Assembly: GCF_003987645.1 (NCBI RefSeq)
Contig: NZ_NGKA01000017.1
Coordinates: 1-53,046, forward strand
DNA from: Vagococcus elongatus
Lineage (GTDB): Bacteria > Bacillota > Bacilli > Lactobacillales > Vagococcaceae
Direction of reading: 5' to 3'
Length of the DNA: 53,046 nt
This document shows, one piece after another, positions 25,569 through 34,741 of the stretch; position 1 is the first letter of the stretch, and each line of letters starts with the position of its first letter. The notes under the pieces are model-generated. The model had not been told where the DNA came from and did no database searches. It saw nothing but the letters and a program-made list of their open reading frames with translations. The position numbers and the translations under genes were made by a program.

Positions 25569-26264
25569 GTGTTAGAAAAGCTAAAAGAAGAAGTTTTTCT
25601 TGCCAATCTAGAGTTACCTAAACAGGGATTGATCAAATACACTTGGGGAAATGTCAGCGCGGTGGACAGGTCCCAAAAATTATTTATTATCAAGCCAAGC
25701 GGTGTCGACTACGACGCGATGACAGCTGATGATATGGTAGTCTGTGATTTTGAGGGAAATGTCATTGAAGGGAAATTAAACCCATCCTCAGATACACCTA
25801 CCCACGCAGTTTTATACAAACATTTTGAAGACATCGGCGGTATCGTCCATACTCATTCACAATGGGCAACTGCTTGGGCGCAGGCCGGACTGGATGTGCC
25901 CGCTATGGGGACCACCCACGCAGATACTTTTTATGGTCCCGTTCCTTGTGCCAGATTTTTGACCTCCGAAGAAGTTGAACGGGGATATGAAAAAGAAACA
26001 GGGCACGTGATTGTCAATACATTTGCCGAACATAAACTTGACCCTTTAGAAGTCCCGGGAGTCCTTTTACATGGTCACGCCCCATTCACATGGGGGAAAA
26101 CAGCTGATGAGGCAGTCATGAATGCTGTCGTGCTAGATGAAGTTTGCAAAATGAATTTTTACACCAGACAACTCAATTCCTATGCTGAAGAGTTGCCTCA
26201 ATATATCTTGGACAAACATTACCTGCGTAAGCATGGAAAAGATGCTTATTACGGTCAAAAATAA
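25569..26264 (+). CDS. araD: L-ribulose-5-phosphate 4-epimerase
   Basis: The 231-aa product equals the length I recall for E. coli AraD. Class-II aldolase-type motifs are GNVSAVDR, KPSGVDYDAM, the metal-site HTHSQWATAWAQAG and HADTFYGPVPC, and LLHGHAPFTWG with the third metal histidine. It epimerises L-ribulose 5-phosphate to D-xylulose 5-phosphate, which enters the pentose phosphate or phosphoketolase route. I choose the GTG at 25569, eight bases after GGAG; the GTG at 25560 overlaps the ribosome-binding site. Confidence 0.94.
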   Translation: MLEKLKEEVFLANLELPKQGLIKYTWGNVSAVDRSQKLFIIKPSGVDYDAMTADDMVVCDFEGNVIEGKLNPSSDTPTHAVLYKHFEDIGGIVHTHSQWATAWAQAGLDVPAMGTTHADTFYGPVPCARFLTSEEVERGYEKETGHVIVNTFAEHKLDPLEVPGVLLHGHAPFTWGKTADEAVMNAVVLDEVCKMNFYTRQLNSYAEELPQYILDKHYLRKHGKDAYYGQK

Positions 26265-26285
26265 AACAAACAGGAGTGATGGAAC

Positions 26286-27707
26286 ATGTTAACAGAAAAA
26301 AAAGAATTTTGGTTTGTGGTAGGTTCCCAGCATCTATATGGCGAAGAAGCGTTAAATGAAGTGAAAAAACACGCAGAAGAAATGACTGCAGAATTAAACA
26401 ACTCCGGAAAATTACCATACCCGGTAGTTCTTCAGGAACTGGCTGTTTCAGCAGATGCCATTACAAGTATCATGAAAGAAATAAATTACCAAGACAAAGT
26501 TGCCGGAGTCATCACTTGGATGCATACGTTCTCCCCTGCTAAAATGTGGATTCGCGGAACAAAATTACTTCAAAAACCGTTACTACATTTGGCAACACAG
26601 TACAATGAAAGTATCCCATGGGAAACCATCGACATGAACTTTATGAACTTAAACCAAGCCGCTCACGGCGACCGGGAATACGGCTTTATCAATGCCCGTT
26701 TAAATAAACAAAACAAAATCGTGGTCGGTTACTGGAAACGTCCAGAGGTTCAGGAACAAATCGCAGAGTGGATGGATGTGGCCGTTGCCTTTAATGAAAG
26801 CTTCAATATTAAAGTGGCACGTTTTGGCGACAACATGCGTAATGTGGGTGTCACTGAAGGAGATAAAGTAGAGGCACAAATCCAATTTGGCTGGACGGTG
26901 GATTACTTTGGCATCGGCGATCTTGTGCAATACATCGACGCTGTCTCCGATGATGATGTAGAGAAATTATTTGCAGAATATAAGGAACTCTATGACTTTG
27001 ATTACGGTGATTACGATCCGACGGTTTGGGAAAATCATGTCAAAGTCCAAGCAAAACAAGAAATTGGTCTCAAACGTTTCCTTGAAGCTGGCGGCTACAA
27101 TGCCTTCACAACAAACTTTGAAGATTTATATGGTATGCAGCAGCTGCCGGGATTAGCGGTTCAACGCTTAATGGCTCAAGGCATCGGCTTTGCCGGAGAA
27201 GGAGACTGGAAAACAGCCGCCCTAGACCGGTTGATGAAAGTTATGGCTCACAATGAAAACACTGGCTTTATGGAAGACTATACGTATGAATTAGCTCCCG
27301 GCAAAGAGTCCATCCTGCAATCTCATATGCTGGAAGTAGACCCTACCCTTGCGGTAAATAAGCCGAAAATCGTGGTTGCTCCTTTATCTATGGGAGATCG
27401 AGAAGACCCTGCCCGCTTAGTTTTTGATGGAAAAGCTGGTGAAGGAGTGGTCGTTTCCATGGCAGACTTTGGAACTCATTACAAACTTTTAATCAATGAG
27501 GTCTCGACCTTCGAACCAACAGAGCCTGCACCAAAATTGCCAGTGGCGAGAGTGTTATGGGAAGTTAAGCCTAACTTCCAAGAAGGAGTTCGGGCTTGGA
27601 TTCAAGCTGGCGGCGGACACCACACTGTAGTTTCACTGAATCTGACAACAGATCAAATCATTTCATGGGCAAAATTAGTCGGACTTGAGTATGTGGTGAT
27701 TCGTTAA
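26286..27707 (+). CDS. araA: L-arabinose isomerase
   Basis: The 473-aa enzyme opens with FWFVVGSQHLYGEEAL and contains TWMHTFSPAKMWI, GDNMRNVGVTEGDKVEAQ, GFAGEGDWKTAALDR and GGGHHTVVS near the end, all hallmarks of AraA; the Glu and His metal ligands are in GEGDW and GHH. It converts L-arabinose to L-ribulose and needs Mn2+ or Co2+. The ATG follows AGGAG. It is the last gene of araBDA, before the terminator at 27791. Confidence 0.96.
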   Translation: MLTEKKEFWFVVGSQHLYGEEALNEVKKHAEEMTAELNNSGKLPYPVVLQELAVSADAITSIMKEINYQDKVAGVITWMHTFSPAKMWIRGTKLLQKPLLHLATQYNESIPWETIDMNFMNLNQAAHGDREYGFINARLNKQNKIVVGYWKRPEVQEQIAEWMDVAVAFNESFNIKVARFGDNMRNVGVTEGDKVEAQIQFGWTVDYFGIGDLVQYIDAVSDDDVEKLFAEYKELYDFDYGDYDPTVWENHVKVQAKQEIGLKRFLEAGGYNAFTTNFEDLYGMQQLPGLAVQRLMAQGIGFAGEGDWKTAALDRLMKVMAHNENTGFMEDYTYELAPGKESILQSHMLEVDPTLAVNKPKIVVAPLSMGDREDPARLVFDGKAGEGVVVSMADFGTHYKLLINEVSTFEPTEPAPKLPVARVLWEVKPNFQEGVRAWIQAGGGHHTVVSLNLTTDQIISWAKLVGLEYVVIR

Positions 27708-27790
27708 CATATATAGAAAGCTTGTGTGCTGTAACAGCTAAACTCTTGCAAAGTCTCTGACAGCATTGAAAGCAAGAAATTGAAAGATAG

Positions 27791-27836
27791 TCTCCATATA
27801 GAATATTGCTACAGCTAATCTATATGGAGATTTTAT
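27791..27836 (+). terminator. Terminator of the araBDA transcript
   Basis: TCTCCATATAGA and TCTATATGGAGA form a perfect 12-bp stem around a 16-base loop, then TTTTATTATTT. The remainder of the gap to the epimerase gene (27837-28084) shows no further gene. Confidence 0.75.
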
Positions 27837-28084
27837 TATTTCATAACGGTTACTAAAGAATAAGTAATGCTTGGGTTGTTTTCTGTCAGGTGAATTTTAT
27901 GCCATTACCTTAGTAACTCAATAACAACTAGTTAAGAATACTCGTATAAAATCGTGCTATACATCAGACAAACAGCTAATCTGCACATCAGCCATCATTC
28001 CCGATATCGTTGAATGAAGGCGGCTGCTTTTTGTCCCTTGTAATTTGATTCAAATAATGACAAAATGATAGCGAGGTGATATTA

Positions 28085-29110
28085 ATGAAAATTTCAACAA
28101 CAAATTTTGGAGCAAATGCAACACTTTACACACTAGAAAACGATCATCAGGTAAAGTTGATGGCGACGGATTTAGGTGCGAGAATCGTTAAATGGCTCGT
28201 CCCCCAGCAAGAAGGGCATACGAACATTGTCCTTGGCTTTGATAAAGGTGAAGACTATCAGACGATCGATAGTTATCTGGGGTCCACTATTGGACGGGTT
28301 GCCGGCCGAATTACAGATGGGAAATTTGAAATCGACGGGACAAAGTATCAAGTGACGACGCAACCCGAACAAAGTAACAACACTTTACATGGTGGTCCTG
28401 ACAGCTTCGAAACCAAACTTTGGCAAGCTGAAACTTTTGTCGGCACTGATTACGTCCAAATCGTTTTTCACTATCAAAGTCCTGATGGAGAAAATGGCTT
28501 TCCAGGCAACATGGCGATTTCCGTTACCTATACATTAAATAACAATAATGAATGGCGGATTGATTACAAAGCGACCACTGACAAAGCAACCTTATTCAAT
28601 CCGACGAATCATGTCTACTTTAATCTGACTGACAATCACGAACAAACCGTCCATCAGCACAAAATGCAGTTGGCCTCCGACAGCTTTGCGGTCATCAATG
28701 ATGATGTCACAGTGACTGGAGAACTGCGATCCGTGATGGACACGCCTTTTGATTTTAGAGACGCACAGCCTTTGACCCAAATCTACGAATCAGACTATCC
28801 ACAAAATACCTTAGTAGGCGGGTTGGACCATCCCTTCGTATTACGTGAAGATGTACCTGTCCAAGCAAAATTGATCAGTCCCGATGAAAAAATCAGCGTA
28901 GAAATGACGACGACTGAACCTGCTGTTGTTGTCTTCTCTGGTAATTTCGGACCAGAAGCACCCGGTGTGAAAAAGGTTAAAAACTTTACTGGAATCACCC
29001 TAGAAACACAGGAACTTCCCGGTGCGATAGAGTTCGAAAATTTCGGGGATATTGTACTTAAACCTGAGAACACTTTCACGTCAACAACGACCTATAAAGT
29101 CAATTTTTAA
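28085..29110 (+). CDS. galM: Aldose 1-epimerase (mutarotase)
   Basis: The 341-aa protein belongs to the galactose-mutarotase family: GARIVKWLVP, IGRVAGRITDGKF, TLHGGPDSFETKLW with the catalytic His, TNHVYFNLTDN with the second His, GLDHPFVL, and a C-terminal ETQELPGAIEF with the catalytic Glu. It interconverts alpha and beta anomers of sugars, and here probably helps arabinose enter AraA. I choose ATG 28085 behind GAGGTG rather than GTG 28076. It has its own leader after the ara terminator. Confidence 0.93.
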   Translation: MKISTTNFGANATLYTLENDHQVKLMATDLGARIVKWLVPQQEGHTNIVLGFDKGEDYQTIDSYLGSTIGRVAGRITDGKFEIDGTKYQVTTQPEQSNNTLHGGPDSFETKLWQAETFVGTDYVQIVFHYQSPDGENGFPGNMAISVTYTLNNNNEWRIDYKATTDKATLFNPTNHVYFNLTDNHEQTVHQHKMQLASDSFAVINDDVTVTGELRSVMDTPFDFRDAQPLTQIYESDYPQNTLVGGLDHPFVLREDVPVQAKLISPDEKISVEMTTTEPAVVVFSGNFGPEAPGVKKVKNFTGITLETQELPGAIEFENFGDIVLKPENTFTSTTTYKVNF

Positions 29111-29157
29111 ACAATCTGCTTGCATTCAAAACTAAAATATTTTGATTTGTAATCAAA

Positions 29158-29203
29158 AACCCCCTGACGTCATCATATTAAAAATGATGTCAGGGGGTTT
29201 TTA
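29158..29203 (+). terminator. Strong intrinsic terminator after galM
   Basis: AACCCCCTGACGTCATCAT pairs with ATGATGTCAGGGGGTT (one bulge), followed by TTTTTAT. The GC-rich base makes it a strong stop. Confidence 0.93.
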
Positions 29204-29361
29204 TCAGTTAAGGGCAGGAATTTCATCTCTTCAGAGCAATCAATTTTTTTAAAACCACCTTCCCCTTTAAATACATCCATTCTAGACGGACTATTTGTTT
29301 CTACCTCACAATAAAAACAGATAATTATTATTAGATTTCCTTAATAATCATTCGCCATTTT

Positions 29362-29390
29362 TTGTAAGCGCCTCCTCAGCGTTGTATACT
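29362..29390 (+). promoter_or_regulatory. Promoter of kbl-tdh, overlapping a near-cre sequence
   Basis: TTGTAA (29362-29367) and TATACT (29385-29390) are 17 bp apart. The same region reads TTGTAAGCGCCTCCT (29362-29376), a cre-type match that differs from WTGNAANCGNWNNCW at one defined position. CcpA binding there would cover the -35 box. Confidence 0.6.
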
Positions 29391-29425
29391 TATAGTGATT
29401 TTAATATAAGAAAGGGGAAATAACT

Positions 29426-30628
29426 ATGACGAGTAATCATTCGAGCTCCAGCCTAGAAACATTTCTAGACCAGTCGTTAAGTGATTTAAAATCAAAAGGG
29501 CTGTTCTCTGATATCGACGTTCTTGACCAAGCCAACGGACCGGTCATTTCAATCAACGGACAAAAAAAAATCAATCTGGCCTCCAATAATTATTTAGGCT
29601 TTGTCACTCATCCGGAGTTGATCAAAGCCAGTGAAGAAGCAACTAAAACCTATGGCGTAGGTGCCGGAGCTGTCAGAACCATCAACGGCACCCTTAAAAT
29701 TCATCAGGAATTAGAAGACAGACTTGCCAAATTCAAAGGCACAGAAGCTGCCATCGCTTTTCAATCTGGTTTTAATTGTAATATGGGAGCTATTTCTGCT
29801 GTCATGAATAAAAATGATGCTATTTTATCTGATGAGTTGAACCATGCTTCCATCATTGATGGCTGCCGTCTGTCCGGTGCCAGAATCATCCGAGTCAAAC
29901 ATTCAGATATGAAAGACTTGGAAGAACAAGCAAAAGAAGCACGGGACAGCGGGATTTTTGAAAAAATCATGTTCATCACAGACGGTGTTTTTTCCATGGA
30001 TGGAGACATTGCTAAACTAGATGAAATCGTAAAAATTGCAGAAAAATATGATTTGATTTTATACGTGGATGATGCCCATGGCTCAGGGGTTCTGGGAGGC
30101 GGTGCCGGCACAGTCAAAGCATTCGGATTGTCAGATAAGATTGACTTCCAGATGGGAACCTTATCTAAAGCTATCGGCGTTGTGGGAGGCTATGTTGCGG
30201 GCTCGCAAAAATTGATTACTTGGCTGAAATCACAGGCCCGTCCATTTTTATTTTCCACGTCATTGACACCGGGTGCTGCCGGTGCTGTCATCAAAGCCAT
30301 TGATTTGATGGAACAAGATACAAGTTACGTAGACAAATTATGGGAAAATGCACGTTACTTCAAAGAAAAACTGCAGCGTATCGGTTTTGATATCGGCCAA
30401 TCAGAAACACCGATCACACCGGTTATTCTTGGAGATGAAAAATTAACTCAAACCTTTGCCGGCAAGCTGATTGAACAGGGTGTGTATGTGAAGCCAATCG
30501 TTTTCCCGACAGTGCCGTTTGGGGCCGGCAGAGTCCGTAATATGCCGACCGCCGCACATACGAAAGAAATGTTGGATGAAGCGATAAAAATCTATGAAAA
30601 AGTCGGCAAAGAAATGAATTTGATTTAA
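29426..30628 (+). CDS. kbl: 2-amino-3-ketobutyrate CoA ligase (glycine C-acetyltransferase)
   Basis: The 400-aa PLP enzyme is an alpha-oxoamine synthase. It has [46 protein letters not shown] with the cofactor Asp-His region, and [13 protein letters not shown] with the PLP lysine (about residue 245). It cleaves 2-amino-3-ketobutyrate with CoA to glycine and acetyl-CoA. The next gene encodes the matching threonine dehydrogenase, giving a two-step threonine-to-glycine pathway. The ATG follows AAAGGGG. Confidence 0.92.
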   Translation: MTSNHSSSSLETFLDQSLSDLKSKGLFSDIDVLDQANGPVISINGQKKINLASNNYLGFVTHPELIKASEEATKTYGVGAGAVRTINGTLKIHQELEDRLAKFKGTEAAIAFQSGFNCNMGAISAVMNKNDAILSDELNHASIIDGCRLSGARIIRVKHSDMKDLEEQAKEARDSGIFEKIMFITDGVFSMDGDIAKLDEIVKIAEKYDLILYVDDAHGSGVLGGGAGTVKAFGLSDKIDFQMGTLSKAIGVVGGYVAGSQKLITWLKSQARPFLFSTSLTPGAAGAVIKAIDLMEQDTSYVDKLWENARYFKEKLQRIGFDIGQSETPITPVILGDEKLTQTFAGKLIEQGVYVKPIVFPTVPFGAGRVRNMPTAAHTKEMLDEAIKIYEKVGKEMNLI

Positions 30629-30653
30629 TTTTGGGAGCGAAAGGAAGAGACGG

Positions 30654-31625
30654 ATGAAAAAAATCTTTGTGACAGGCAGTCTTGGACAAATCGGTTCAGA
30701 ATTAATCATACGATTACGCCAGCTTTATGGTGTCGACAATGTACTGGCAACAGATATTAGGGAAGATCGGGAAAATGCTGTTTGTACGGAGGGGCATTTT
30801 ATCCCATTGGATGTTTTAGATAAGGAGAAAATGGGCAAATTAGCACATGAGTTTCAAGCGGATACTATGATCCATCTGGCTTCTTTACTGTCATCAGTTG
30901 CAGAAGACCACCCTCAAGACGCGTGGAGAATTAATATGGACGGGTTGATGAATGCCTTAGAAGTTGCCCGAAAATCCCGCATGAGTTTTTTTACCCCAAG
31001 TTCCATAGGTGCTTTCGGACCTGACACTCCTAAAGAAGAGACCCCTCAAGATACCTTGCAGCGCCCCACTACGATGTACGGCATCACTAAAGTGGCTGGC
31101 GAATTATTGTGTGATTATTACCATGCAAAATATGCTTTAGATACGCGCGGCGTGAGATTCCCCGGATTGATTTCTTATGAGACCCTTCCGGGAGGGGGCA
31201 CCACAGATTATGCTGTAGAAATTTTCTATGAAGCTATAAAATACGGGCACTATACTTGCCCAATCAAAGCGGGCACCTATATGGATATGATGTATATGCC
31301 GGACGCCATTGAGGCGATTATTCAGTTGATGGAAGCTGATCCTGAAAAACTGATTCATCGAAATGCCTTTAATATTTCCAGTATGTCTTTTGATCCGGAA
31401 GATATCAAACAGGCCATCCAAAAGTTTTTACCAGAATTTACGATGGACTATCACATAGACCCAAAGCTCCAACAGATTGCCGATTCATGGCCAGACCGGC
31501 TGGATTGTCAAACCGCACGCAATGAATGGTCTTTCAAACCGGCTTATGATTTAGAGACTATGACACAAGATATGTTGGAAAAATTAAAACGGAAAATAAA
31601 TACTCCCCATCCGGTAGATAAATAA
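30654..31625 (+). CDS. tdh: NAD-dependent L-threonine 3-dehydrogenase (SDR/epimerase type)
   Basis: This 323-aa extended SDR has the TGSLGQIGSE Rossmann motif, DIRED for NAD, LASLLSSVAE, and the YGITKVAGE catalytic Tyr-Lys pair, plus FPGLISYETLPGGGTTDYAVEIF, which is characteristic of the epimerase-like threonine dehydrogenases. It oxidises threonine to 2-amino-3-ketobutyrate, the substrate of Kbl. It is co-transcribed 25 bp after kbl. It differs from the zinc-dependent E. coli Tdh fold. Confidence 0.9.
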   Translation: MKKIFVTGSLGQIGSELIIRLRQLYGVDNVLATDIREDRENAVCTEGHFIPLDVLDKEKMGKLAHEFQADTMIHLASLLSSVAEDHPQDAWRINMDGLMNALEVARKSRMSFFTPSSIGAFGPDTPKEETPQDTLQRPTTMYGITKVAGELLCDYYHAKYALDTRGVRFPGLISYETLPGGGTTDYAVEIFYEAIKYGHYTCPIKAGTYMDMMYMPDAIEAIIQLMEADPEKLIHRNAFNISSMSFDPEDIKQAIQKFLPEFTMDYHIDPKLQQIADSWPDRLDCQTARNEWSFKPAYDLETMTQDMLEKLKRKINTPHPVDK

Positions 31626-31636
31626 TTTAGAAAAAA

Positions 31637-31684
31637 ACTCCCCTCTGAAATCAATGTTGCACACTCTTGATTTCAAGGGGGAGT
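31637..31684. terminator. Bidirectional terminator between tdh and msrB
   Basis: ACTCCCCTCTGAAATCAA pairs with TTGATTTCAAGGGGGAGT, with one internal loop. Runs of A on the left and T-rich sequence on the right let it serve both converging transcripts. Confidence 0.85.
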
Positions 31685-31699
31685 CTATTTATCAGGCTA

Positions 31700-32134
31700 T
31701 CATTTCTTCTCAAATAAAACGTTGTATTCTCCGTAACCTTCCTTGTCTAAATCTGCCACAGGAATAAATCTCAAAGCTGCGCCATTGATACAATAACGTA
31801 AGCCGCCTGCTTCTACAGGTCCATCGGGGAATACATGTCCAAGATGGGAGTCGGCTTGGGAACTTCTGACCTCTACGCGGGCACGGCTCAAAGAAAAATC
31901 ATCTAGTTCTTTCAAGATAGCTATCGGCTTAGTAAACGACGGCCAGCCGCAACCGGCATCATACTTATCTAAAGAACTAAACAAAGGTTCTCCGCCGACG
32001 ATATCTACATAGATACCTTCTTCATCCAATTGATCATATTCGCTGGAATAAGGTCTTTCTGTTCCGCTTTCTTGCGTCACCTCGTATTGCAAAGGTGTCA
32101 ATAGTTCTCTTAATTCTTTTTCAGTTTTTTCCAT
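31700..32134 (-). CDS. msrB: Peptide methionine-(R)-S-oxide reductase MsrB
   Basis: The 144-aa enzyme carries [25 protein letters not shown] and the catalytic Cys in [12 protein letters not shown]. The zinc-binding CxxC pairs of some MsrB proteins are absent ([13 protein letters not shown]), as in other Firmicutes. It reduces methionine R-sulfoxide in proteins with thioredoxin. It follows maf by 15 bp and ends the minus-strand repair cluster. The ATG follows GGGAGGG. Confidence 0.95.
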   Translation of the reverse strand: MEKTEKELRELLTPLQYEVTQESGTERPYSSEYDQLDEEGIYVDIVGGEPLFSSLDKYDAGCGWPSFTKPIAILKELDDFSLSRARVEVRSSQADSHLGHVFPDGPVEAGGLRYCINGAALRFIPVADLDKEGYGEYNVLFEKK

Positions 32135-32149
32135 AGTACCCTCCCTTTC

Positions 32150-32701
32150 TCAAAAATCTCTTAATAACTGATTGACTAAACCGATGGGAAAACCCACAAT
32201 AGCATAGAAATCCCCGCTGACTTCTCTAACAAAAATCGACGCTCCTCCTTGAATTCCGTACGCGCCTGACTTGTCCATGGGTTCCTCCGATGCCACATAA
32301 GCCTCCACCTGTTTCTCATCTAGAGGATAAAATGTGACATCAGCTGAAGAAAGTCTGACCACTTCTTTGTCTTTTGACAAAATTGCCAAACCAGTCAACA
32401 CTCGATGGGTCTGATTGCTATAAGACATGAGCATCTGTTTGGCTTCTTCGTGGTCTTTGGGTTTCCCCAAAATCTTATCCCCCAAAACTACTACGGTGTC
32501 ACAGCCGATCACCGTTGCTTCAGGATGACTTTCAAGAATCGACGCTGCTTTTTCATAAGCCATTTGCTGCACATAGTCAGATGGTTTCAGCCCTTCCGAT
32601 ACTGTTTCATCAATATCTGCTGGTATCACTTGAAAATCCGGCACAATTTTCCTTAACAATTCTTGCCGGCGAGGAGACTGAGAAGCTAAAATCACCGCCA
32701 T
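32150..32701 (-). CDS. maf: Maf-family nucleotide pyrophosphatase
   Basis: The 183-aa protein has SQSPRRQELL at the N-terminus, CDTVVVLGDKILGKPKD, THRVLTGLAI and KSGAYGIQGGASIFV, all Maf motifs. Maf proteins hydrolyse dTTP, UTP and modified nucleotides and are linked to septation arrest. It lies between mutL (15 bp upstream) and msrB, a typical lactic acid bacterium order. Confidence 0.94.
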   Translation of the reverse strand: MAVILASQSPRRQELLRKIVPDFQVIPADIDETVSEGLKPSDYVQQMAYEKAASILESHPEATVIGCDTVVVLGDKILGKPKDHEEAKQMLMSYSNQTHRVLTGLAILSKDKEVVRLSSADVTFYPLDEKQVEAYVASEEPMDKSGAYGIQGGASIFVREVSGDFYAIVGFPIGLVNQLLRDF

Positions 32702-32716
32702 TTTTCATCCTTCTTT

Positions 32717-34699
32717 CTAATGTGGGTCTTGAATTCTCTTAAACATCTTTTCCATCTCTGTGTTCGTAAAATGAATCAACACCGGGCGGCCATGAGGACA
32801 ATTATAAGGATTCTCACACTGTGACAAATCCGCCAGCAGCTGTCTTGCTTCTATGTCCGACAAGTGATGATTGGCTTTGATTGAGCGTTTGCAGCTCATC
32901 ATAATAGCTGTATCTTCTCTGAACGTTGCCACATCAATTTTTCCAGTTTGCAGGACGATATCCACCATCTCACGAATGGTTTGCTCTTCCTCGCCTTGAG
33001 GATACCAAGCCGGATGGGCCCTGACAATAAAACTGTTTGAGCCAAACTCTTCTAAATGAATGCCCACATCAGCCAGCAAGGACAATTGCTCTTTAAGTTT
33101 AATCACGTCACTGCGGGGATATTCCAGCACGATAGGAAGAAGCAGCTCTTGCAGTTCCTCGCCGACATCGCCGATTTTTTCCCGGTAATATTCATACTTA
33201 ATCCGCTCTTGTGCAGCGTGCTGGTCAACGATAAACAACCCTTCTTCATTTTGTGCAAATAGGTACGTCCCGTGCATCTGACCAAAAAATTCTAATTCGG
33301 GAAATCTTTTTGCAAAAGGAGCCTGTAACTCTTCCTCCAAGTCCAATGCTGTCAGTGTGACCTCATCAAATGGATTTCCCAGTTTATCAAAAGAAACATG
33401 GGCTAAATCAACAATTTTAGTCTCCGTAGCCTTTACCTCAGTCATCCAAGGCTTTAATGCCACTTTTTCTACTGTCCCTTTATCCTGCAAAGCAGCAGCG
33501 GTTTCTGAAACTTTCTCTACATAAAACTTGCCTTCTTTGGCATCATAAGCCAAACCTGTCTTAGAGAGCTTTCCTTCCGACCGGCTTTTTTGGAAACTTG
33601 AAGCTCCCGCAGAACGAGAGTCCCTCTCTTCTGTCAGTTTCAGTTGTGATGACAAAGGTTCTTGGGAGTTTTTCTTCTTGAAAAATTGGCTTGTATCAAC
33701 TTCCGGAACTAAGCGCTGGTCTTGAAACACTTGGCTGATGCCTTGCTGAATCAGCAGTGTCAGCTCTTTCTCTTTACTCAAACGGACTTCTTGTTTTGTC
33801 GGATGAACGTTCACATCCACCAGCAAAGGATCCATCTCGATTTTCAACACAGCGATTGGAAATCTTCCCACCATTAATTTTGACCCGTAACCAGCCACAA
33901 TAGCCTTGTTCAATGAATAGTTGCGAATATAACGTCCATTGATAATTACTGACAGATAATTCCGACTGGCTCTTGTCAATTCCGGCAGGGAAACATACCC
34001 TGACAGACGAAAATCCAAGTCTTCCTTGTTCACAGCCAGCATTTTTTTAGCTGTAGCCAGACCGTAAATGCCAGCAATCGCCTGTTTCAATTCTCCATTT
34101 CCGGTGGTACTCATCATCTGGTGACCATCATGAACTAAACGAAAAGCCACATCTGGATGGCTCATAGCCAAACGATTAATAATATCAGCAATATTCGATA
34201 ATTCTGTTTGAAGGGACTTTACGTATTTCAAACGGGCAGGAGTATTGTAAAACAACTCTGAGACAGTCAGATTAGAACCTTTCCTCAACGAGTGGGGCCG
34301 GTGTTCCTGAATCTTTCCCCCCTCCAGATAAACAAAACTGCCCTCGCCTGTTCCTGTTGAAGTCTCTAGTGTCAGTTTAGACACCGAAGCGATACTCGGC
34401 AAAGCCTCCCCGCGAAAGCCCAATGTCCGAATCCGGAATAAATCATCTTGTGAATGTATTTTGCTTGTGGCATGGCGCTTAAAGGCATTCAGAACTTCAC
34501 TGTTAGGAATTCCCTCGCCATTATCAATGACTTGAATTTTTTTCATCCCAGATTCTTCCAGGATGATATCAATTTGTGTGCTCCCGGCATCTAGGGCGTT
34601 CTCGACCAGTTCCTTTACCACCGAAGCAGGGCGTTCCACCACTTCCCCTGCGGCTATCTGATTCGCCAGTTGTTCTGATAATTCCTGAATCTTTCCCAT
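32717..34699 (-). CDS. mutL: DNA mismatch repair protein MutL
   Basis: The 660-aa protein has the GHKL ATPase N-terminus (IAAGEVVERPASVVKELVEN, NGEGIP, RHATSKI, TLGFRGEALPSI) and a C-terminal dimerisation domain. The endonuclease motif DQHAAQERIKYE fits DQHAX2EX4E, and CPHGRP is present, so it should be a nicking MutL as expected where MutH is absent. A low-complexity linker covers about residues 340-450. It follows mutS by 42 bp; the ATG has AAGGAGGTG. Confidence 0.96.
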   Translation of the reverse strand: MGKIQELSEQLANQIAAGEVVERPASVVKELVENALDAGSTQIDIILEESGMKKIQVIDNGEGIPNSEVLNAFKRHATSKIHSQDDLFRIRTLGFRGEALPSIASVSKLTLETSTGTGEGSFVYLEGGKIQEHRPHSLRKGSNLTVSELFYNTPARLKYVKSLQTELSNIADIINRLAMSHPDVAFRLVHDGHQMMSTTGNGELKQAIAGIYGLATAKKMLAVNKEDLDFRLSGYVSLPELTRASRNYLSVIINGRYIRNYSLNKAIVAGYGSKLMVGRFPIAVLKIEMDPLLVDVNVHPTKQEVRLSKEKELTLLIQQGISQVFQDQRLVPEVDTSQFFKKKNSQEPLSSQLKLTEERDSRSAGASSFQKSRSEGKLSKTGLAYDAKEGKFYVEKVSETAAALQDKGTVEKVALKPWMTEVKATETKIVDLAHVSFDKLGNPFDEVTLTALDLEEELQAPFAKRFPELEFFGQMHGTYLFAQNEEGLFIVDQHAAQERIKYEYYREKIGDVGEELQELLLPIVLEYPRSDVIKLKEQLSLLADVGIHLEEFGSNSFIVRAHPAWYPQGEEEQTIREMVDIVLQTGKIDVATFREDTAIMMSCKRSIKANHHLSDIEARQLLADLSQCENPYNCPHGRPVLIHFTNTEMEKMFKRIQDPH

Positions 34700-34741
34700 T
34701 CGGACACCTCCTTGTTAATTTATATTTATTATTAGTTTAAA

